From NCBI GenBank assembly GCA_021782995.1, contig JAJXUI010000002.1, forward strand, positions 19,074 to 83,073: a stretch of 64,000 nt of DNA, in the 5' to 3' direction. Source of the stretch: Pseudomonadota bacterium. GTDB lineage: Bacteria > Pseudomonadota > Gammaproteobacteria > Burkholderiales > Gallionellaceae. The notes under the pieces were generated by a model. The model saw only the letters and a list, made by a program, of their open reading frames with translations. It searched no databases and was not told the origin of the DNA. This document shows positions 1-9,034 of this stretch, one piece after another (the first letter of the stretch is position 1; every line of letters starts with the position of its first letter). The position numbers and the translations under genes are program-made.

Positions 1-447
1 ATGTGCTGCGTAATTGGGTGTGCCAAACTGACGTGCAAACAGGCCGGTCAGTGCCTGCATCTGGTCGCGGCCGGTAAACAGTGCAAATTTTTTCGGATCT
101 GTTTTACGGATATGCTCCAGGCGGTCACTCAGCAGGCGGAATGTTTCTTCCCAGCTGATAGGCTCAAATTCGCCATCACCCCGTTTTGCTCCCGGCTTGC
201 GGCGCAGCGGTTGGGTCAGGCGCGCAGGTGAGTGTTGCTTCATGATGCCCGAGCTGCCCTTGGCGCAGATTACGCCTTTATTCAGCGGGTGATTTGGGTT
301 GCCGTCGATATAACGGATTTCTCCGCCATTGAGGTGAACGCGAATGCCGCAACGACATGCACACATATAACAGGTGGTCGTACGCACTTCCAGGTTTGCA
401 TCCGCAGATGGGGAGCCAATGGGGTCATGAACGGGGGTCGAAGCCAT
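1..447 (-). CDS. soeA: Sulfite dehydrogenase molybdopterin subunit SoeA, N-terminal part (cut by window edge)
   Basis: The reverse strand from an ATG at 445-447 is open to the window edge and gives the first 149 residues. Cys26, Cys29, Cys33 and Cys61 (CYMCACRC, then NKGVICAKG) form the N-terminal [4Fe-4S] motif of Mo-bis-MGD oxidoreductases. The stretch GIMKQHSPARLTQPLRRK followed by FALFTGRDQMQALTGLFARQ is what I recall of SoeA, the cytoplasmic subunit of SoeABC that oxidises sulfite to sulfate at the membrane. There is no clear Shine-Dalgarno sequence before the ATG. It is divergent from sat, so both sulfite-oxidation routes start from one 289-bp intergenic region. PhsA/PsrA-type enzymes are the alternative, but the motif block after the cysteines fits SoeA better. 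Confidence 0.85.
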   Translation of the reverse strand, partial: MASTPVHDPIGSPSADANLEVRTTTCYMCACRCGIRVHLNGGEIRYIDGNPNHPLNKGVICAKGSSGIMKQHSPARLTQPLRRKPGAKRGDGEFEPISWEETFRLLSDRLEHIRKTDPKKFALFTGRDQMQALTGLFARQFGTPNYAAH

Positions 448-603
448 AGCGCAACTGAAATTTGAATGTAAAAGTTGTTTGAAACTCGATGGACTGCCGG
501 GGATTTTGAGGCGGAAAATCGAAAGACAATGAGTCTAGCATAACTTCCGAATATAAGCTAAACCATTGATTAGCAAAGCCTGATATAGCTATTCGAGTTA
601 TAG

Positions 604-637
604 CCCATATGGGTCATGACCGTAGACCCTTAAGGGT
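604..637. promoter_or_regulatory. Cluster of palindromes in the soeA-sat divergent promoter
   Basis: Three perfect palindromes sit side by side: CCCATATGGG (604-613), GGTCATGACC (612-621) and ACCCTTAAGGGT (626-637). The first and third share the form CCC-N4-GGGT and their centres are 23 bp apart, about two helical turns, which suits a dimeric regulator bound to one face of the DNA. The location between soeA and sat suggests shared control of sulfite oxidation. The regulator is unknown. Confidence 0.5.
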
Positions 638-736
638 TATCGTTCATCCAGAATGAATGCACTACTATCGTTCCGCTTAAAAGGAGAGGTAAAAAAGTCT
701 ATATATTATAAGGCGTTAATATTAGAGGAGTATTAT

Positions 737-1909
737 ATGGCATTGGTAAATCCGCATGGTGGTGGTGGTCTCAAACCGTTGTTGCTTGAAGGTAGTGCAT
801 TAAAGTCCGAAATTGAACGTTCCAAAAAGCTTAAGCAAATCAAGGTGAGTTCGCGTGAAAAAGGCGACATCATCATGCTGGGTATAGGCGGATTTACCCC
901 TCTGGATGGTTTCATGACGCATGCCGATTGGTCAGGTGTATGTGATGGCATGAAACTGGCAAATGGCCTGTTCTGGCCCATTCCAATTACGATGTCTGTA
1001 GACAAGGCGACGGCAGATTCTCTGAAAACCGGTGAAGAGATAGCTCTGATTGATCCTGAAAATGGTGAAACATTGGCCACCATGATGATCAATGAAAAAT
1101 ACACTATCGATAAGGCGCATGAATGTGCGACTGTATTTACGACAACTGATCCCAAGCATCCGGGCGTAAAAATGGTGATGGAGCAGGGGGATGTCAACCT
1201 GGCCGGTCCGGTCAAGGTCCTTTCCCAGGGCGGCTTCCCGGAAAAATATCCCGAGTTGTTCAAGACGCCGGCGCAAACCCGCGAAATTTTCAGCAAGATG
1301 GGCTGGTCCAAGATCGCCTGTTTCCAGACGCGCAATCCGATGCATCGCTCGCATGAATACCTGGCAAAAATTGCAATTGAGGTCTGCGATGGTGTGCTGA
1401 TCCATTCCTTGCTCGGTAATCTGAAGCCGGGCGATGTACCTGCCGAGGTGCGTGCAAAGGCTATCGGCACACTGACTGAAAAATATTTCGTGAAGAAAAC
1501 CGTGGTACAGGCAGGATATCCGCTGGACATGCGTTATGCCGGTCCGCGCGAAGCTTTGCTGCATGCCGTGTTCCGTCAGAACTACGGTTGTTCACATCAG
1601 ATTGTCGGTCGTGATCACGCGGGCGTGGGCAGTTACTATGGCCCGTTCGATGCGCATCATATTTTCGACAAGGTGCCGAAGGGGGCGCTTGAAACCGAAC
1701 CATTGAAGATCGATATCTCGTTCTGGTGCTACAAATGCGGCGGCATGGCTTCTGCCAGGACTTGTCCTCACGATGATGCGGATCGCTTGCAGGTGTCCGG
1801 AACGCAGTTGCGCAAGTCGCTTTCCGAGGGTGCGGAAGTGCCGGCAGAATTCAGCCGTCCTGAAGTGTTGCAGATTCTCAAGGAATACTACGCCACGCTG
1901 GACAAATAA
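737..1909 (+). CDS. sat: ATP sulfurylase (sulfate adenylyltransferase), dissimilatory type
   Basis: The 390-residue protein converts APS plus pyrophosphate to ATP and sulfate, the energy-yielding last step of APS-dependent sulfite oxidation. The HxxH-type nucleotide motif [10 protein letters not shown] begins at residue 197 and GRDHAGVG follows. A zinc-type cluster (Cys331, Cys334, Cys343, His345) lies near the C-terminus, as in homo-oligomeric bacterial and archaeal Sat. The ATG at 737 is chosen because AGAGGAG lies just upstream and the protein then starts [11 protein letters not shown]; an in-frame extension back to 653 has no ribosome site. It heads the sat-aprM-aprBA cluster. Confidence 0.97.
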   Translation: MALVNPHGGGGLKPLLLEGSALKSEIERSKKLKQIKVSSREKGDIIMLGIGGFTPLDGFMTHADWSGVCDGMKLANGLFWPIPITMSVDKATADSLKTGEEIALIDPENGETLATMMINEKYTIDKAHECATVFTTTDPKHPGVKMVMEQGDVNLAGPVKVLSQGGFPEKYPELFKTPAQTREIFSKMGWSKIACFQTRNPMHRSHEYLAKIAIEVCDGVLIHSLLGNLKPGDVPAEVRAKAIGTLTEKYFVKKTVVQAGYPLDMRYAGPREALLHAVFRQNYGCSHQIVGRDHAGVGSYYGPFDAHHIFDKVPKGALETEPLKIDISFWCYKCGGMASARTCPHDDADRLQVSGTQLRKSLSEGAEVPAEFSRPEVLQILKEYYATLDK

Positions 1910-2012
1910 TCGTTCGACTTTCCACGACATGAGTGATGGGGCATGTCTGGAAAATTTGCTGTCAGAAAATTTGGTGGTTTGTTCTTAATGTGATCTTAAC
2001 GGGGGTAAAGCA

Positions 2013-2084
2013 ATGCCAACTTTTGTCCGTACTGATGAATGCGATGGGTTAATGATCCATGGCATGCACCTGAAGGATAACTAA
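2013..2084 (+). pseudogene. Relic of an aprB 5' end (23 codons)
   Basis: This short frame begins MPTFVRTDECDG and then diverges, stopping after 23 codons. The real aprB 1 kb downstream begins MPTFVYMTRCDG, so 8 of 12 residues match, including the position of the first cluster cysteine (residue 10). A purine-rich GGGGGTAA precedes the ATG. The residues RTDE, where the intact gene has YMTR, make it look more like an AprB of another lineage than a copy of its neighbour. I read it as the remnant of a replaced or rearranged aprB between sat and aprM. A short translated leader is the alternative. Confidence 0.5.
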
Positions 2085-2127
2085 GTAAAAAAATAATTTT
2101 GAATTCAATAAATTTGAGGAAAATTTT

Positions 2128-2967
2128 ATGTTTGTGACTAATCTTTTTGCAGGACTTTCGGCAGATATCTCTCCCAGCATCATGCAGGGCTACATCATTT
2201 TGATGATTGTGCTGGTCATGGGGGGAACCATTCTGGACATGATTCACAAGAAAAGCGCCAAATACTTTTTCGCAAATGCTGAAAAAGCCAAGAAAAGCGC
2301 CAAGCGCGAGGTGGGTGGCGGTGAAAAAGTCGCAATCGCCACTTCAGTCCTGGTAAAAGAGGTATTGACCTCTGGCGAATTTGACAATCCCAGGCGCCGT
2401 CTTTCCCATTTGTTGACCATGTGGGGCACGGTCATCTTCATTGTGACTACTGTCATCATGATTTTTGGCTACCCTACTACTGAAACGCCTACGCCGGCGA
2501 TTATTCCCCAGTTATGGCATGTCGGGGCGTTGATGCTGGCTGTCGGCGGATACTGGTTCTGGTTTGCGATTCGCGTTGATGTTTCGGCTGAGGGATTGCC
2601 CTGGTTCCGTGTAGAGCGTGCAGACCTGTTCATCCTGTCCTTGCTGGCAACTTCAACATTCGCCTTGCTCTGGTCGTACATGGGGGGTGGCGCCAAGAAC
2701 GTCTACTTTGTGCTGTTCGTCCTGTCCAACACCGTACTTTTTGGCGGTGTTTACTGGTCCAAGTTTGCACACATGTTCTTCAAACCGGCAGCCGCCTTTC
2801 AGAAGAAAATTACCCGTGCCGATGGTTCACGTGAAAACCTGCCTCCTGAATATGATCTGACCGATCCGGAAGTGCAGCGCAAATTCCCCGACATCCCGAT
2901 GTACATGGGCAAAAATCCGCCAAACATGGGGCTCTGCATCAAGGCGGAAAGAGCAAAACACTACTGA
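2128..2967 (+). CDS. aprM: AprM, putative membrane anchor of APS reductase
   Basis: This 279-residue integral membrane protein lies directly upstream of aprBA, the arrangement known for AprM in sulfur oxidisers that lack QmoABC. Hydrophobic segments occur at about residues 19-39, 93-113, 128-148, 166-186 and 190-210, with a basic cytoplasmic loop after the first. Histidines in or near membrane segments (for example in QLWHVG and KFAHMF) could bind heme or quinone-site groups. Its presumed job is to pass electrons from AprBA to the quinone pool. Function is inferred from family context. Confidence 0.88.
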   Translation: MFVTNLFAGLSADISPSIMQGYIILMIVLVMGGTILDMIHKKSAKYFFANAEKAKKSAKREVGGGEKVAIATSVLVKEVLTSGEFDNPRRRLSHLLTMWGTVIFIVTTVIMIFGYPTTETPTPAIIPQLWHVGALMLAVGGYWFWFAIRVDVSAEGLPWFRVERADLFILSLLATSTFALLWSYMGGGAKNVYFVLFVLSNTVLFGGVYWSKFAHMFFKPAAAFQKKITRADGSRENLPPEYDLTDPEVQRKFPDIPMYMGKNPPNMGLCIKAERAKHY

Positions 2968-3016
2968 ATTCAGACTTGATTTATTGAGATTAACAAGAAA
3001 TTAAGAGGAGTATTTC

Positions 3017-3499
3017 ATGCCAACATTTGTATATATGACACGTTGTGATGGTTGTGGTGAATGCGTTGACATTTGCCCATCTGACATCATGCACATTGAT
3101 AAAACACTGCGTCGCGCATACAACATCGAACCCAGCATGTGCTGGGAGTGCTATTCCTGCGTAAAAGCATGCCCACATCATGCGATTGATGTGCGTGGTT
3201 ATGCCGATTTTGCACCGCTAGGCCACAGCGTCCGGGTGGATCGGGATGAAAACAAAGGCACGATCGCATGGCGCATCAAGTTCCGTAACGGCAAGAAGGA
3301 TATGGAACTGCTGGCACCCATCACAACTAAACCCTGGGGCAAGCATATTCCCAAGCTGGCAGATCAGCCCGCTCCAAGCAAGGAAATGCGCGACAGCCAG
3401 CTGTTGTTTAATGAGCCTAAATACATCCGTATGGACGATGGTGGATTGCATACGCTGCAATCAAATGGCCTGGAAATCAAAAAAGGGGTGCAATACTGA
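3017..3499 (+). CDS. aprB: Adenylylsulfate reductase beta subunit
   Basis: The 160-residue iron-sulfur subunit carries two [4Fe-4S] motifs: Cys10, 13, 16, 20 (CDGCGECVDICP) and Cys42, 45, 48, 52 (CWECYSCVKACP). It conducts electrons between the FAD of AprA and the membrane partner. A good ribosome site (AAGAGGAG) precedes the ATG. Its stop codon overlaps the aprA start by one base (TGATG), indicating translational coupling and matched subunit amounts. Confidence 0.97.
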   Translation: MPTFVYMTRCDGCGECVDICPSDIMHIDKTLRRAYNIEPSMCWECYSCVKACPHHAIDVRGYADFAPLGHSVRVDRDENKGTIAWRIKFRNGKKDMELLAPITTKPWGKHIPKLADQPAPSKEMRDSQLLFNEPKYIRMDDGGLHTLQSNGLEIKKGVQY

Positions 3500-5406
3500 T
3501 GAGTTACTCAACAATTATTGAAGACAATATCGACATTCTGGTGGTAGGTGCTGGCCTGGGCGGAACCGGTGCAGCATTTGAAGCGAGATATTGGGGGCGT
3601 GACAAGAAAATCGTCATTGCCGAAAAAGCGAACATCATGCGTTCCGGCGCGGTAGCCCAGGGTCTGTATGCGATCAACTGCTACATGGGTACCCGCTTCG
3701 GCGAGAACAACCCTGAAGATCATGTACGCTATGCGCGTATCGACCTGATGGGCATGGTGCGTGAAGACCTGCTGTTTGACATGGCGCGTCACGTGGACTC
3801 GACCGTACATAATTTTGAAGAGTGGGGCCTGCCCATCATGCGCAACGAGAAAAAGGGCTCGTTCCTGCGTGAAGGCCGCTGGCAGATCATGATTCATGGT
3901 GAATCCTACAAACCTATCGTTGCTGAAGCTGCCAAGAAATCGGCTGACAAGGTATTTAACCGTATCTGCGTGACACATCTGCTGATGGATGAATCCAAGG
4001 AAAATCGTGTTGCCGGTGCTGTAGGCTTTAACGTGCGTACAGGCAACTACCATGTATTCAAGTCCAAAGCTGTCATTTGCGGTGCGGGTGGTGCTTCCAA
4101 CATATTCAAGCCACGCTCTGTTGGCGAAGGCGCGGGACGCGTCTGGTATGCGCCCTGGTCTTCAGGTTCTGCATATGGTCTGATGATCGAAGCTGGTGCC
4201 AAGATGACGCAAATGGAAAACCGTATCGTGCTGGCACGCTTCAAGGATGGCTACGGTCCGGTCGGTGCTTACTTCCTGCACCTGAAAACCTATACTCAGA
4301 ATGCCTATGGTGAAGAGTACGAGTCCAAGTGGTTCCCTGACCTGCAGAAAATGGTGGGCAAAGAGTATCTGGATCCGGAAGTTTCTCACAGAACACACCG
4401 CCCGATTCCGACCTGTCTGCGTAACCACGCGATCATCAACGAGGTGAATGCCGGTCGTGGCCCGATTCACATGGTAACAATGGAGGCCTTCCAGGATCCG
4501 CATCTGGAAGAAATCGGCTGGCATAACTTCCTTGGCATGACTGTAGGTCAGGCCGTGCTGTGGGCTGCGACTGACGTAGATCCAAAGTACGAAAACCCAG
4601 AACTGACTACATCTGAGCCTTATGTGATGGGTTCGCACGCTACCGGTTGCGGCGCATGGTGTTCCGGTCCGGAAGATATCTCTCCAGAAGAGTACTTCTG
4701 GGGTTATAACCGGATGACTACCATTGAAGGTCTGTTCGGTGCAGGTGATGCGGTAGGTGGTACACCACATGCCTTCTCGTCAGGATCATTCACTGAAGGT
4801 CGTCTGGCGGCCAAAGCTGCGTGCAAATACATCGATGATGGCAAGGCAGAAGGCATCCGCGTTTCTGATGCGCAGATCGAGCGTCGTCGCGAGCAGATCT
4901 TCAGGCCGCTGGAAACCTATCGCGTGTACAGCAACGAGGTGGTTGCCGGCAGCGTCAACCCCAACTTCATCAATCCAAGGCAGGGTCTGGATCGTCTGCA
5001 GAAGCTGATGGATGAGTATTGTGGTGGCTTTGGTGTGAACTACATGACCAACGACAAACTCCTGAACATCGGTTTGAAGAAAATGTCGATCCTGGGTGAG
5101 GATCTGGAAAAAGTTGCTGCCTCTGATATCCATGAACTTCTGCGTGCGTGGGAACTGAAGCATCGCTTCCTGACCTCCGAAAGTGTGTTCCATCACACGC
5201 TGTTCCGCAAGGAAACACGTTGGCCGGGTTACTACTACCGTGGCGATGTGATGAAGCTGGATGATGAAAACTGGCACGTGCTGACAGTCTCCCGTCGCGA
5301 TCCCAAGACAGGAGAGTACACGATGGAAAAAGCACCGTTGTACCACCTGGTTGGTGACATCGAAGACAAGGCACTGGCAGCAATGAAAGCGTCAGGGCAG
5401 CACTAA
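3499..5406 (+). CDS. aprA: Adenylylsulfate reductase alpha subunit
   Basis: The 635-residue flavoprotein interconverts sulfite plus AMP and APS; in this setting it runs in the oxidative direction. The N-terminal dinucleotide motif VVGAGLGGTGAAFEA lies near residues 16-30, and the FAD domain of the fumarate-reductase/AprA family continues with GLFGAGDAVGG near residue 412. Length matches the family. It is the last gene of sat-aprM-aprBA and is followed by two hairpins, the second a clear terminator. Confidence 0.97.
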   Translation: MSYSTIIEDNIDILVVGAGLGGTGAAFEARYWGRDKKIVIAEKANIMRSGAVAQGLYAINCYMGTRFGENNPEDHVRYARIDLMGMVREDLLFDMARHVDSTVHNFEEWGLPIMRNEKKGSFLREGRWQIMIHGESYKPIVAEAAKKSADKVFNRICVTHLLMDESKENRVAGAVGFNVRTGNYHVFKSKAVICGAGGASNIFKPRSVGEGAGRVWYAPWSSGSAYGLMIEAGAKMTQMENRIVLARFKDGYGPVGAYFLHLKTYTQNAYGEEYESKWFPDLQKMVGKEYLDPEVSHRTHRPIPTCLRNHAIINEVNAGRGPIHMVTMEAFQDPHLEEIGWHNFLGMTVGQAVLWAATDVDPKYENPELTTSEPYVMGSHATGCGAWCSGPEDISPEEYFWGYNRMTTIEGLFGAGDAVGGTPHAFSSGSFTEGRLAAKAACKYIDDGKAEGIRVSDAQIERRREQIFRPLETYRVYSNEVVAGSVNPNFINPRQGLDRLQKLMDEYCGGFGVNYMTNDKLLNIGLKKMSILGEDLEKVAASDIHELLRAWELKHRFLTSESVFHHTLFRKETRWPGYYYRGDVMKLDDENWHVLTVSRRDPKTGEYTMEKAPLYHLVGDIEDKALAAMKASGQH

Positions 5407-5415
5407 GCAAATGCA

Positions 5416-5447
5416 GGCCTGATTTTCCGGTATTGTGAAATCAGGCC
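5416..5447 (+). other. Stem-loop after aprA
   Basis: A perfect 10-bp stem (GGCCTGATTT at 5416-5425 with AAATCAGGCC at 5438-5447) encloses a 12-nt loop. There is no T-run after it, so it probably stabilises the 3' end of the apr transcript rather than terminating it. Confidence 0.6.
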
Positions 5448-5483
5448 GATTCAATATTTGCTACGGTAATTTGTTGATGTATC

Positions 5484-5520
5484 AAAAAGGACCGGCATCT
5501 CGATTGTTGGTCCTTTTTTT
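5484..5520 (+). terminator. Intrinsic terminator of the sat-apr cluster
   Basis: AAAAAGGACC (5484-5493) pairs with GGTCCTTTTT (5509-5518) and runs into seven Ts. It separates the apr genes from the small gene that starts about 50 bp later. Confidence 0.85.
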
Positions 5521-5571
5521 GTCTGTGTGGCTAGAAGTGATGAGCATCAATCGATAGAATGGAGCTTTAAA

Positions 5572-5940
5572 GTGCAAGTTGATAGTTTGATGAATATTCT
5601 TGAAAAAACTGATGCAGAAATATTGGAGCTGGCCAATCCTATGTGGGCAGATCTGATTAAATATTCCAATGAGGGAAATTACGGCGCGTTTACGCGCAAT
5701 TTTTCTTCTACATTCATACAGGGTGCGAATGAAATTGAAATGGGCAAGCAGTTTGCCAGGAGCGATCTTGCGAAAAACCTTTCAGATGATTACTCGTACC
5801 TGGGCATGATACGTCGCGGTGAATATGTCACTGTGCTGTACAAGGTCATCAACAAGAAAAACAAAGGGGAGTGGCTGGGCAGGCTGGTGTTGGGGTATGA
5901 GGGCGATAACATAAAGATTTTTGGTGCCACATTGTTTTAA
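5572..5940 (+). CDS. Hypothetical protein, about 122 residues
   Basis: I do not recognise this protein. The GTG at 5572 is preferred because GGAG lies seven bases upstream; an earlier GTG at 5527 would start almost on the terminator. The protein is soluble, with an alpha-helical first half and a beta-rich end (YVTVLYKVINKK, EWLGRLVLGYEGDNIKIFGATLF split over strands), a pattern that could be an NTF2-like fold. It precedes a SlyD-like isomerase and a TPR protein on the same strand. Confidence 0.7.
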   Translation: MQVDSLMNILEKTDAEILELANPMWADLIKYSNEGNYGAFTRNFSSTFIQGANEIEMGKQFARSDLAKNLSDDYSYLGMIRRGEYVTVLYKVINKKNKGEWLGRLVLGYEGDNIKIFGATLF

Positions 5941-5963
5941 ACGTTGCAAAAAATAAACTGGAT

Positions 5964-6473
5964 ATGTCAGATACGATAGAAGACGAAAAATTTGTCGAAT
6001 TAAACTACAGGGTTATCGACAAAAAGACGGGTGATATCCTGGTTACGGTTGAGTATCCGCTGGGTTATGTTCATGGTGTTAATGATGTGATGTCAGAGGA
6101 TGTCACCAAGGCACTATATGGAAAAAAAGTCGGTGATGTGATTGAGCTCCAGATAGACACCCGAAAGCTGTACGGTGAGCGGGATGAGTCTTTAGTCTTT
6201 ACTGATCGCATCGAAAATGTACCGGAGGAGTACCGTGAAATTGGCATGACCATCACCATGGAGAATGCCAAAGGTGAACCTCGGACTTTCATCGTGACTC
6301 GGATGGATGACAAAACTTTGACGGTAGATGGCAACAACCCGCTATGCGGGAGGGAGGTCATCTTCGTGCTGGAAGTACTTTCCATACGCGAAGCAACCGA
6401 TGAAGAAATCGATCTGGGTGGTGCTGTTGGTGCTGATCCGGAATTAAATGAAATACTCGAGCGCGCCCAATGA
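5964..6473 (+). CDS. FKBP-type peptidyl-prolyl isomerase, SlyD-like
   Basis: The 169-residue protein has the FKBP core split by an insert-in-flap domain. LGYVHGVNDVMSEDVTKAL and the C-terminal VDGNNPLCGREVIFVLEV match SlyD-type FKBPs, in which the second motif normally reads GNHPLAG. It should act as a prolyl isomerase and chaperone in the cytoplasm. It lacks the His/Cys-rich nickel-binding tail of E. coli SlyD. The stop codon overlaps the start of the next gene (ATGA), so the two are coupled. Confidence 0.85.
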   Translation: MSDTIEDEKFVELNYRVIDKKTGDILVTVEYPLGYVHGVNDVMSEDVTKALYGKKVGDVIELQIDTRKLYGERDESLVFTDRIENVPEEYREIGMTITMENAKGEPRTFIVTRMDDKTLTVDGNNPLCGREVIFVLEVLSIREATDEEIDLGGAVGADPELNEILERAQ

Positions 6474-7516
6474 AATTCTCAACTGTATATTTGATTTACC
6501 CTGAGAACCGAGCAATGGAGCGCTCAATCGCAGGGACTGTCAGCCTGTTTGATGAAGAGATGGCCGCGGCAGGTGAGCCCGATACAAGAATTGCCGTTGC
6601 AGATAATTTTCTCTTTACGCGTGGGAATTTTGAGCCACACCGTTTTAGTTCCAAAATATTTGAAAACATGAGTGAGGCACTTGAGGCGGCGCTGGCAGGT
6701 GCTCCAGATGCAGATATAGATCGTACTCGCGAACCCGCAATCTGGGCTGACACACAGAACAAACTGGGCAATATCCTGGCGGCGATGGGTCAGCAGCGCT
6801 GGGATGAGGCATTATTTGAACGTGCCATTCATTGTTTTGAAAAGGCGCTGGAAGTATATAGCCAGGAAAGTACGCCGCAGGAATGGGCGATTACACAATT
6901 TAACCTGGCCACAGCAAACCAGGCCTTGGGGGGGTTGCAGGAATCAGCGAGGCCATTTAAAGACGCCATTGATGCATATACAAATGCCTTGATGGTCTGG
7001 ACCAAAGAGGCTGCGACCGAGAGCTGGATGCTGACGATGCATCAGCTGGGAAATACATTACATGCTCATGGCAAGCTGCTTAAAGGCAATCGCCAATTCC
7101 AGAAGTCAGTGGTTGCTTATAAAAATGCCCTCTCCGTACTGGATGCTGACAACTATGCATTGGAGCTGACCGCCACACATAACAATCGAGCCGTTGTTTT
7201 GCATCACGAAGCTGAGTCTGAAGACAATCCGGAGCGCCTGGAAGAAGCGATCAGGTCATATGAAAAGGCGCTAACGGTCAGCATGGAGCAGCAACTGCCC
7301 ATTCATCTGGCTGTGTTGTGCCGGGTGAACAAAGCGACCGCACAATTGGCACTAGCAGAACTGACAAAAAACATCGGGCTTGCCGAAGAGATGGTTGATG
7401 AATTCGAGGTGATTATCGAATGCTTCTCGCATGCATTGCAGCCGCTCTGCTTGAGACATTGTCAGGAGCAAATGAAAAAGGCTAAAACGATGACGCTCGT
7501 GAGTAGCGAAAGCTGA
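6470..7516 (+). CDS. Tetratricopeptide-repeat protein
   Basis: The 348-residue protein is mostly helical. From about residue 85 it shows TPR-like repeats with W-N-LG-A and A--F-KALEVY patterns (for example WADTQNKLGNILAAMG and FNLATANQALGG). The first 80 residues show no repeat and no signal peptide. It is probably a protein-interaction scaffold; the partner is unknown. Overlap with the SlyD-like gene suggests a chaperone-related role, which is inference only. Confidence 0.8.
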   Translation: MKFSTVYLIYPENRAMERSIAGTVSLFDEEMAAAGEPDTRIAVADNFLFTRGNFEPHRFSSKIFENMSEALEAALAGAPDADIDRTREPAIWADTQNKLGNILAAMGQQRWDEALFERAIHCFEKALEVYSQESTPQEWAITQFNLATANQALGGLQESARPFKDAIDAYTNALMVWTKEAATESWMLTMHQLGNTLHAHGKLLKGNRQFQKSVVAYKNALSVLDADNYALELTATHNNRAVVLHHEAESEDNPERLEEAIRSYEKALTVSMEQQLPIHLAVLCRVNKATAQLALAELTKNIGLAEEMVDEFEVIIECFSHALQPLCLRHCQEQMKKAKTMTLVSSES

Positions 7517-7533
7517 AAGATGAGGGGATAGTT

Positions 7534-7947
7534 TTGTCAGTTCTGGAAAAACCAGCACAAAAGCGTGACCCGAACAACCCATGCCTATTTTGCACGGATC
7601 CGCAAGGTGTTTCATTGGAGGGTGAACTTGCATTCAGTGCACGTGACACCTATCCGGCTAGTCCGGGACATACATTGGTAATGCCGCGTCGTCACGTGGC
7701 CAGTTTTTTTGAGCTTACAACAGAAGAAGTCAGTGCATGCATGTCACTCCTCGCGGAGGAACGCGCGCTGCTGGACAAGGAATTCAAGCCGGATGGATAC
7801 AACATCGGTGTAAACGTGGGGCAGTCCGCCGGACAGAGTATATTCCATGTGCATATCCACCTCATCCCCCGCTACAAGGGGGATGTGGAAAATCCTCAGG
7901 GCGGGGTGCGGCATGTCATACCTAAAAAGGGACATTACACACGGTAA
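7534..7947 (+). CDS. HIT family protein (nucleotide hydrolase/transferase)
   Basis: The 137-residue protein carries the histidine triad HVHIHLIP at residues 105-112 and a CLFC pair at residues 17-20, as in zinc-containing HIT proteins. Family members hydrolyse or transfer nucleoside monophosphates, including Ap4A- and AMP-lysine-type substrates. The start is a TTG at 7534 supported by GAGGGG upstream. An APS- or ADP-sulfurylase-like activity is conceivable beside the apr cluster, but nothing in the sequence proves it. Confidence 0.9.
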   Translation: MSVLEKPAQKRDPNNPCLFCTDPQGVSLEGELAFSARDTYPASPGHTLVMPRRHVASFFELTTEEVSACMSLLAEERALLDKEFKPDGYNIGVNVGQSAGQSIFHVHIHLIPRYKGDVENPQGGVRHVIPKKGHYTR

Positions 7948-8031
7948 TTTGTAGTTTGTTGCCAATTGTTTAGGGAGCAGCTGGCAAACATGTTAAATAC
8001 TCCCGATTTCAACCAGCAAGGAGAAGTTGTT

Positions 8032-8199
8032 ATGAGTGATGCGAAACCTTTTACACGACCCAAAATTCCTGATGGCCACGCATTCCGTGTTACGACACGC
8101 CAGAAAGAGATTACACCAGGGAAATTTTTTGTTGGTTATGAAACTACCTGGGAGCCCATCCAGAAAGAAGTTCCATACAAGACGCCAAAGCGCCCCTGA
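8032..8199 (+). CDS. Small hypothetical protein, 55 residues
   Basis: I do not recognise this protein. AAGGAG at 8018-8023 fixes the ATG at 8032. It is basic and proline-rich at the end (YKTPKRP), with one short beta-rich core (FRVTTRQKEITPGKFFVGYETTWEPI). There is no signal peptide. It is followed by a strong terminator at 8259, which supports a transcribed unit. Confidence 0.6.
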   Translation: MSDAKPFTRPKIPDGHAFRVTTRQKEITPGKFFVGYETTWEPIQKEVPYKTPKRP

Positions 8200-8258
8200 T
8201 CTTTTCTGACACGCAGTGACAGGCTTTGCAGCCTGCGATACTGGTGTTGTGAAAGATG

Positions 8259-8287
8259 AAAAGCACGCCTGCAGCGTGCTTTTTTTT
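8259..8287 (+). terminator. Intrinsic terminator
   Basis: AAAAGCACGC pairs with GCGTGCTTTT around a 5-nt loop and continues into a T-run. It ends the rightward genes before the leftward DUF4279 gene. The rest of 8200-8441 holds no gene. Confidence 0.85.
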
Positions 8288-8441
8288 CGCATTGGCTGTC
8301 AAGGCAAGCGCGCTTGCAGTGACGCCAGATTTGTTTTGCTCCGGTTGCAAGCCTGTTCATCGACCGTGTCGTCATTTTTCCGACTGCTTGTCCTGAGTGA
8401 GGCCTCGGATACCAGTGTTTGCTGCGCATGTCTGCGCCAGC

Positions 8442-8864
8442 TTATGCGGGTGCCAGCTCAGCGGTGCGGTAGTCAATATTGATAAATGCGCCAATCTCTG
8501 CAAGAAAGCGTACGGTTCTTGCGCCAAAACCGAAATCGGGAACTGCTTCATTCTGTTTGCTGGATATCGACATGACCAGACCGATTCTGGGGGACAGGTT
8601 GTGGCTCTTGATGACTTGCAGGATTTTTTCCTTTGCAGGTTCAATCTGCTTGATCAGGGCGTCTGTCAATTTATAGATATCGACATTGTCAGTCTGCGTG
8701 TCGGTGGAAAGCTCCCAGGAGCTGATCACGGGCTTGTCCAGTGGGCTGCGCGCGCCGGAGGCATCAATTGAGGTGGGTGTCAGGCCGATCAGGCGGGTGA
8801 TGTCATCGGGATTGAAATGGTAGCCACTGAGCGCGAAGTAAACGCGGACCTTGTTTGATGCCAT
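8442..8864 (-). CDS. DUF4279 domain protein
   Basis: The 140-residue protein begins with the YFALSGYHFNPDDITRLIGL signature typical of DUF4279, a soluble family of unknown function. The protein spans little more than that domain. It stands alone between two units and is divergent from trpG across 170 bp. No function can be assigned. Confidence 0.75.
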   Translation of the reverse strand: MASNKVRVYFALSGYHFNPDDITRLIGLTPTSIDASGARSPLDKPVISSWELSTDTQTDNVDIYKLTDALIKQIEPAKEKILQVIKSHNLSPRIGLVMSISSKQNEAVPDFGFGARTVRFLAEIGAFINIDYRTAELAPA

Positions 8865-9034
8865 GAGTGTTTCCTCGGTTAGGTATTAATGCGAAGGACG
8901 ATTATAATGTATCGGGTTTAAGCAAGGGCGCACAAACGCCGCGCGAAGCCGCCGCTTGTGTGGCGATGCAAGCTATTTAAGTATAATAAATTCAATCAGT
9001 TGATTGTTGTCTGAATACAATTGGGTAATGTGAA

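Noticed and set aside
733..1530. 265-codon open frame opposite sat
   Set aside because: It is antisense to a well-conserved ATP sulfurylase and has no independent support.
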